Assembly (NCBI RefSeq): GCF_000337495.1
Contig: NZ_AOIS01000065.1
Span: forward strand, 1 to 35,644
DNA: 35,644 nucleotides
Direction: 5' to 3'
DNA from: Haloterrigena salina JCM 13891
GTDB taxonomy: Archaea > Halobacteriota > Halobacteria > Halobacteriales > Natrialbaceae
Made by a program: the position numbers and the translations under genes
Shown here: one piece after another, positions 33,069-35,644 of the stretch
How positions within the stretch are numbered: the stretch's first letter is position 1
Layout: each line of letters begins with the position of its first letter
Notes under the pieces: model-generated
Databases searched by the model: none
What the model was told of the DNA's origin: nothing
Seen by the model: only the letters and a program-made list of their open reading frames with translations

Positions 33069-33737
33069 ATGTCGGAGCCGTACGGGCAGTCTGGTCGCAT
33101 ACTCGCCGGTGTCGTGCTCGTCGGCCTCTTAATCGGCTGTTTGATCTGGGCGGGCGCGACAGTCGGCGACCTGACGGAGACCCAGTATCCGGACGAGACC
33201 GACGTGACGCCGGAGCCAGCTGCATACGTTGGCGACGAAGTCACTCTTGGTGGCTACGTTGTCGACACCGACCCCGTCGTGATCGCGACGCGGGCCAGCG
33301 GCTACGGACGGTTCACGCTCGTGGACGCCAACGCTCAGCTCAGAACCGATGACGCGCCGCTCGAGCGGGGCGACCGGGTGACTGCGTTCGGCACCCTCGA
33401 GGACGACTCGACCCTGGTCGTCGAGCGCACGATAACGCGCGAGTCGACCGAGACGCGCTACATGATCCTCGCCTCGGCGCTGGGCGGGCTCTGGGTCGTC
33501 GGGCGGTTCGTCCGCCACTGGCGCATCGATCGGACCGCACTCGCGTTCGTACCCCGCGAGCGATCGCGTAATGGCCGGTCCGACCAGGGGAACGGCCCAC
33601 GTGAGACGGGAACGCAGCCCGCCGCTCGAGCGAACGACAGTCGAGCCGACCAGCCGCAGACCGACGGCCCACGGACCGACGCCTACAGCGACCAGGGCGA
33701 TCGCACCGCCGCGACCGGAGGTGAGCCGTGTGCCTGA
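33069..33737 (+). CDS. Membrane-anchored OB-fold-like protein
   Basis: A 222-aa protein from ATG 33069, with GGAGTAG just upstream as a possible ribosome-binding site. There is an N-terminal helix (about 11-33), then a beta-rich domain (about 50-125: AYVGDEVTLGGYVVDTDP, YGRFTLVDANAQL, GDRVTAFGTLEDDSTLVVER) that resembles an OB-fold/CcmE-like barrel, a second hydrophobic helix (about 136-150) and a disordered polar tail. The barrel would face outside. The stop overlaps the next gene's start by 8 bases, so they are coupled. The ligand and role are unknown. Confidence 0.75.
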   Translation: MSEPYGQSGRILAGVVLVGLLIGCLIWAGATVGDLTETQYPDETDVTPEPAAYVGDEVTLGGYVVDTDPVVIATRASGYGRFTLVDANAQLRTDDAPLERGDRVTAFGTLEDDSTLVVERTITRESTETRYMILASALGGLWVVGRFVRHWRIDRTALAFVPRERSRNGRSDQGNGPRETGTQPAARANDSRADQPQTDGPRTDAYSDQGDRTAATGGEPCA

Positions 33738-34236
33738 CGTCTTGACCCACGTGCTCGTCGGCTACATCCTCGGGACGCTGCTCTCGTTTCACTACCCGCG
33801 GCTGCGCTCGGCCCACGTCACGCTCGTCATGGCCGGCGCGCTCGTGCCGGATCTCATGAAGATCCAGCTACTGGTGCCGGACGGGCTCGTCGCTCACGTC
33901 CTCGGCGTCCCGTTCGCCTGGAGTCCGATACACACTCTCGTCGGCTCCGCGCTCGTGGTCGGGCTCGGCGCGCTCTTCGTTACGCCGGCCCAGCGCCCTC
34001 TCGCGGTCGCCCTGCTCGCGGTCGGCGCCGGCTCCCACCACGCGCTCGATCTCCTGCTGGTGACGGCGTCGGGCGACACCTACGCCGTCTTCTGGCCGCT
34101 GCTCGAGTATCGCCCGCCGACGGGTGATCTCTACCTGAGCAGCGACCGCTGGCCGGCGGTCGTCGCCGGGTTGGGTGCGCTCTGCGTCCGGATCGTCGCC
34201 CATCGGCGGGACACGGACCGGACACCGCTCGAGTGA
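33730..34236 (+). CDS. DUF457/YdjM-like membrane protein
   Basis: A 168-aa protein from GTG 33730 (a second GTG at 33721 is possible). The N-terminus MPDVLTHVLVGYILG has the typical His in the first helix; ALVPDLMKI after the second and SPIHTLVGS in the third follow, with SHHALDLLL late in the chain, matching the His/Asp pattern of metal-dependent hydrolase-type DUF457/YdjM proteins. Four to five membrane helices are likely. It is translationally coupled to the OB-fold protein. It is a shorter relative in type of the protein at 7395-8189. Substrate unknown. Confidence 0.78.
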   Translation: MPDVLTHVLVGYILGTLLSFHYPRLRSAHVTLVMAGALVPDLMKIQLLVPDGLVAHVLGVPFAWSPIHTLVGSALVVGLGALFVTPAQRPLAVALLAVGAGSHHALDLLLVTASGDTYAVFWPLLEYRPPTGDLYLSSDRWPAVVAGLGALCVRIVAHRRDTDRTPLE

Positions 34237-34354
34237 TACCTGGCATCGTGCGAGTGATGTCCGTCTCATCGCGACCGACCGTGACAGGTGCGGACGGCCG
34301 AAAGTCACCGCGAGCACCGAATAGTATCATAGGGCCAGCTGCTAAAGTATCGGT

Positions 34355-34621
34355 ATGCTCGACGAGAGAAGGGTGCCGAGTCCTCGCTCTCGCAGGCAGG
34401 CCCAAGTCGAACCGGAGCCGCGATGGGCCAAGTGTAGAACCTGTAACGGCACCCTCCGCCGGGGAGCCATCAGATGTCCCCACTGTGGCACGCGGACCCG
34501 CCACTGGTGGCTGACCGGACCGGGCGCGTGGCTGATCGTCACGGGGGCGCTCGTCGGCGGGCTGCTCATTGCGGTCGGCTGGCGGCGCGTGGCCCAGCGG
34601 CTCCGCGCCCGTGGGGCGTGA
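34355..34621 (+). CDS. Small zinc-ribbon membrane protein
   Basis: An 88-aa protein from ATG 34355. The knuckles CRTC (C27, C30) and CPHCG (C41, C44) form a zinc ribbon on the cytoplasmic side; one membrane helix follows (about 53-75: GPGAWLIVTGALVGGLLIAV), then a basic tail. The N-terminus is basic and disordered. Proteins of this kind are common in haloarchaea and uncharacterised. Confidence 0.75.
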   Translation: MLDERRVPSPRSRRQAQVEPEPRWAKCRTCNGTLRRGAIRCPHCGTRTRHWWLTGPGAWLIVTGALVGGLLIAVGWRRVAQRLRARGA

Positions 34622-35024
34622 ACAGCCCGCCGCGGCGCGGCTTCTGTCGCGGTACAGCGGTAGCGAGGCGAAAGCCGTGGGAGGAGGCCGATCGTCTGAT
34701 CCGGCGAAAACGCCTGCTCCTAGTTGTCGGATGAGTCCAACTCGAGCGCCGCCGAACCATCGACCAGTCCGTTGCCCGCTCGCGTTCGGTGGCCCGGCGA
34801 GCGCGGCCCCCGTCACCCGATGTTCACCGCGACTCGATCAGCGGCGTTGGTGGCACAAGAACATCGTGTCGGTCACTCCGAGACGGCACGCGACGGGGAT
34901 TCGGCCGCGAGATATTCCTTGGCAATATCACTTTATTATTTCCCTTTCAGCCATTGATTTTCACGAATCCGTGTGTGGCAGTCTCAGTCTACGTTTATAG
35001 CGGCCCTCGTGGCACGTGGTTGTG
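34622..35024. other. Intergenic region upstream of the winged-helix/thiolase unit
   Basis: A 403-base gap with no convincing gene. Its right part (34910-35000) is AT-rich and carries the promoter box at 34994-34999; another TTTATTATT run lies near 34930. Confidence 0.45.
34994..34999 (+). promoter_or_regulatory. Putative TATA box for the winged-helix gene at 35025
   Basis: TTTATA is centred about 28 bases before ATG 35025, which supports this ATG rather than the upstream in-frame GTG at 35016. Confidence 0.55.
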
Positions 35025-35240
35025 ATGTCCACGAGTGAACGCCGACTAACAGTTCCGAACGAGCTTGCATCGCCGCAGGCCAAACTCGTCTATCTGGCCG
35101 TCCGCGTAACGGACGAGCCGACGGTCACCCAACTGCAGCAGCTGTTAGGGCTCTCCAAACTCACGCTCTTGCCGCTTCTCGCATCGCTCGACGACCGGGA
35201 TTTCGTTCGGCGGACGGAGGACGGCTATGTCGGCCGGTGA
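35025..35240 (+). CDS. Small winged-helix DNA-binding protein (TrmB/MarR-like)
   Basis: A 71-aa single-domain protein. LASPQAKLVYLAVRVTDEP is helix 1, TVTQLQQLLGLSKLTLLPLL are helices 2-3 (recognition helix SKLTLLPLLASLDDRDFVRR) and RRTEDGYVGR the wing. This is the short haloarchaeal form often found next to acyl-CoA/thiolase genes. It overlaps the next frame by 14 bases and is probably co-transcribed with the thiolase. Confidence 0.8.
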   Translation: MSTSERRLTVPNELASPQAKLVYLAVRVTDEPTVTQLQQLLGLSKLTLLPLLASLDDRDFVRRTEDGYVGR

Positions 35241-35463
35241 GTCCGCTCCGTCCTCGACCGTCGCGCTCGACGCGGCGGACCGCGACGCGCCCGCTGCGGG
35301 GCCGGACCCGTCGCCGGTACCGGGGGGGACAGCGATGACCGTCTCCCGAGTCGCGAAACCGGTGACCCCCTCGCGAGGCCGCGCGGCGAGCGACTCCCGA
35401 TTCGCCGCTCGGATACCGTGCCGCCGAACCCGCCGGCCGTCGACGTCGGGAGGTGACCGGTGA
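35227..35463 (+). CDS. Hypothetical short protein between regulator and thiolase (uncertain)
   Basis: A 78-codon frame from ATG 35227, Ala/Pro/Ser/Arg-rich, without predicted structure or a recognisable domain. It overlaps the winged-helix gene by 14 bases and its TGA overlaps the ATG of the thiolase by one base (TGATG), which suggests a coupled operon. The composition, however, is compatible with a non-coding frame. Confidence 0.4.
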   Translation: MSAGESAPSSTVALDAADRDAPAAGPDPSPVPGGTAMTVSRVAKPVTPSRGRAASDSRFAARIPCRRTRRPSTSGGDR

Positions 35464-35644
35464 TGCCGTCCCGACGGCAGTCCGCCGACGAAGCGGCGGA
35501 TCGCGTGGCGGTGATCGGCGCGTCGATGACGAAGTTCGGGCAACGCGAGGAGGAGTGGATCCTCGAGTTGCTCGCGGAGGCCGGGCTGGAGTGCCTCGCG
35601 GACGCGGGTGCGGAGGCCGGCGACGTCGACCACCTGTACGTCTC
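35463..35644 (+). CDS. Thiolase-family protein, N-terminal part (runs off the right edge)
   Basis: About 60 residues are visible. After a 13-residue lead, DRVAVIGASMTKFGQREEEW is the N-terminus of archaeal thiolases/acetyl-CoA acetyltransferases of the SCP2/ACAT-like type, followed by LLAEAGLECLADAGAEAG and VDHLYV, the typical first helix and strand. The catalytic Cys lies beyond the window. In haloarchaea such genes are usually followed by a zinc-ribbon OB-fold partner; that cannot be checked here. Confidence 0.85.
   Translation, partial: MPSRRQSADEAADRVAVIGASMTKFGQREEEWILELLAEAGLECLADAGAEAGDVDHLYV

Noticed and set aside
1-35644. CRISPR array, rRNA, complete insertion sequence or integrase
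   Set aside because: I looked for regularly spaced repeats, rRNA signatures and DDE/TnpB/integrase motifs and saw none I could support.

Overview
The window comes from a haloarchaeon, most likely of the Natrinema/Haloterrigena type. The evidence is high GC with strong third-position GC, very acidic proteins, weak AT-rich promoter boxes about 25-31 bases before start codons (leaderless transcription), CPxCG zinc-ribbon microproteins, PhiH1-like winged-helix proteins and archaeal N-glycosylation style genes. The genus is an inference; no rRNA or species marker is present.

Layout. 1-3.4 kb: the end of a coiled-coil protein, an intergenic stretch packed with CTAG tetramers, a DUF1616 membrane protein and a Tat-exported protein of unknown function. 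3.4-6.7 kb: a compact minus-strand operon for a MacB/LolCDE-like ABC system (ATPase and two FtsX-type permeases). 7-9 kb: a 45-aa zinc-ribbon protein and small membrane proteins. 8.98-27.1 kb: a surface-glycan island with a sugar-nucleotide epimerase, GT2 and three GT4 glycosyltransferases, a nucleotidyltransferase, a flippase, a large polytopic membrane protein, a polysaccharide pyruvyl transferase-like protein and three alkaline-phosphatase-superfamily enzymes. Its centre (about 13.86-21.9 kb) is strikingly AT-rich and ends inside a coding sequence, which suggests horizontal replacement of the variable part of the locus. Homologous 60-61-aa proteins lie near both ends of the island, and two homologous tRNA-like RNA loci frame the epimerase/GT2 pair at its left end.

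27.1-30.6 kb is an accessory segment: a second CTAG cluster, a hairpin-forming repeat element, a winged-helix regulator with a perfect 7-2-7 inverted repeat in the divergent promoter region, a two-gene unit ending in a coiled-coil protein, and a 1.35-kb gene-poor stretch holding a roughly 300-base, hairpin-dense candidate structured RNA. 30.6-35.6 kb holds small housekeeping-like genes: a DUF7344-like protein, an MTH1187-family thiamine-binding protein, a VOC/glyoxalase protein, an OB-fold membrane protein, a DUF457-like protein, a zinc-ribbon membrane protein, a winged-helix protein and the start of a thiolase.

Working together: the island looks like a lipid-linked glycan assembly and decoration locus. 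Nucleotide sugars are made by the nucleotidyltransferase and epimerase, glycosyltransferases extend the glycan on a polyprenyl carrier, the flippase exports it, and pyruvyl-transferase-like and AlkP-superfamily enzymes modify it. No oligosaccharyltransferase (AglB) is visible here. The most interesting observations are the Thr nucleophile shared by all three AlkP enzymes at the place where sulfatases carry formylglycine, the duplicated tRNA-like loci with a conserved T-box about 31 bases upstream, and the hairpin-dense RNA candidate near 29.8-30.1 kb.
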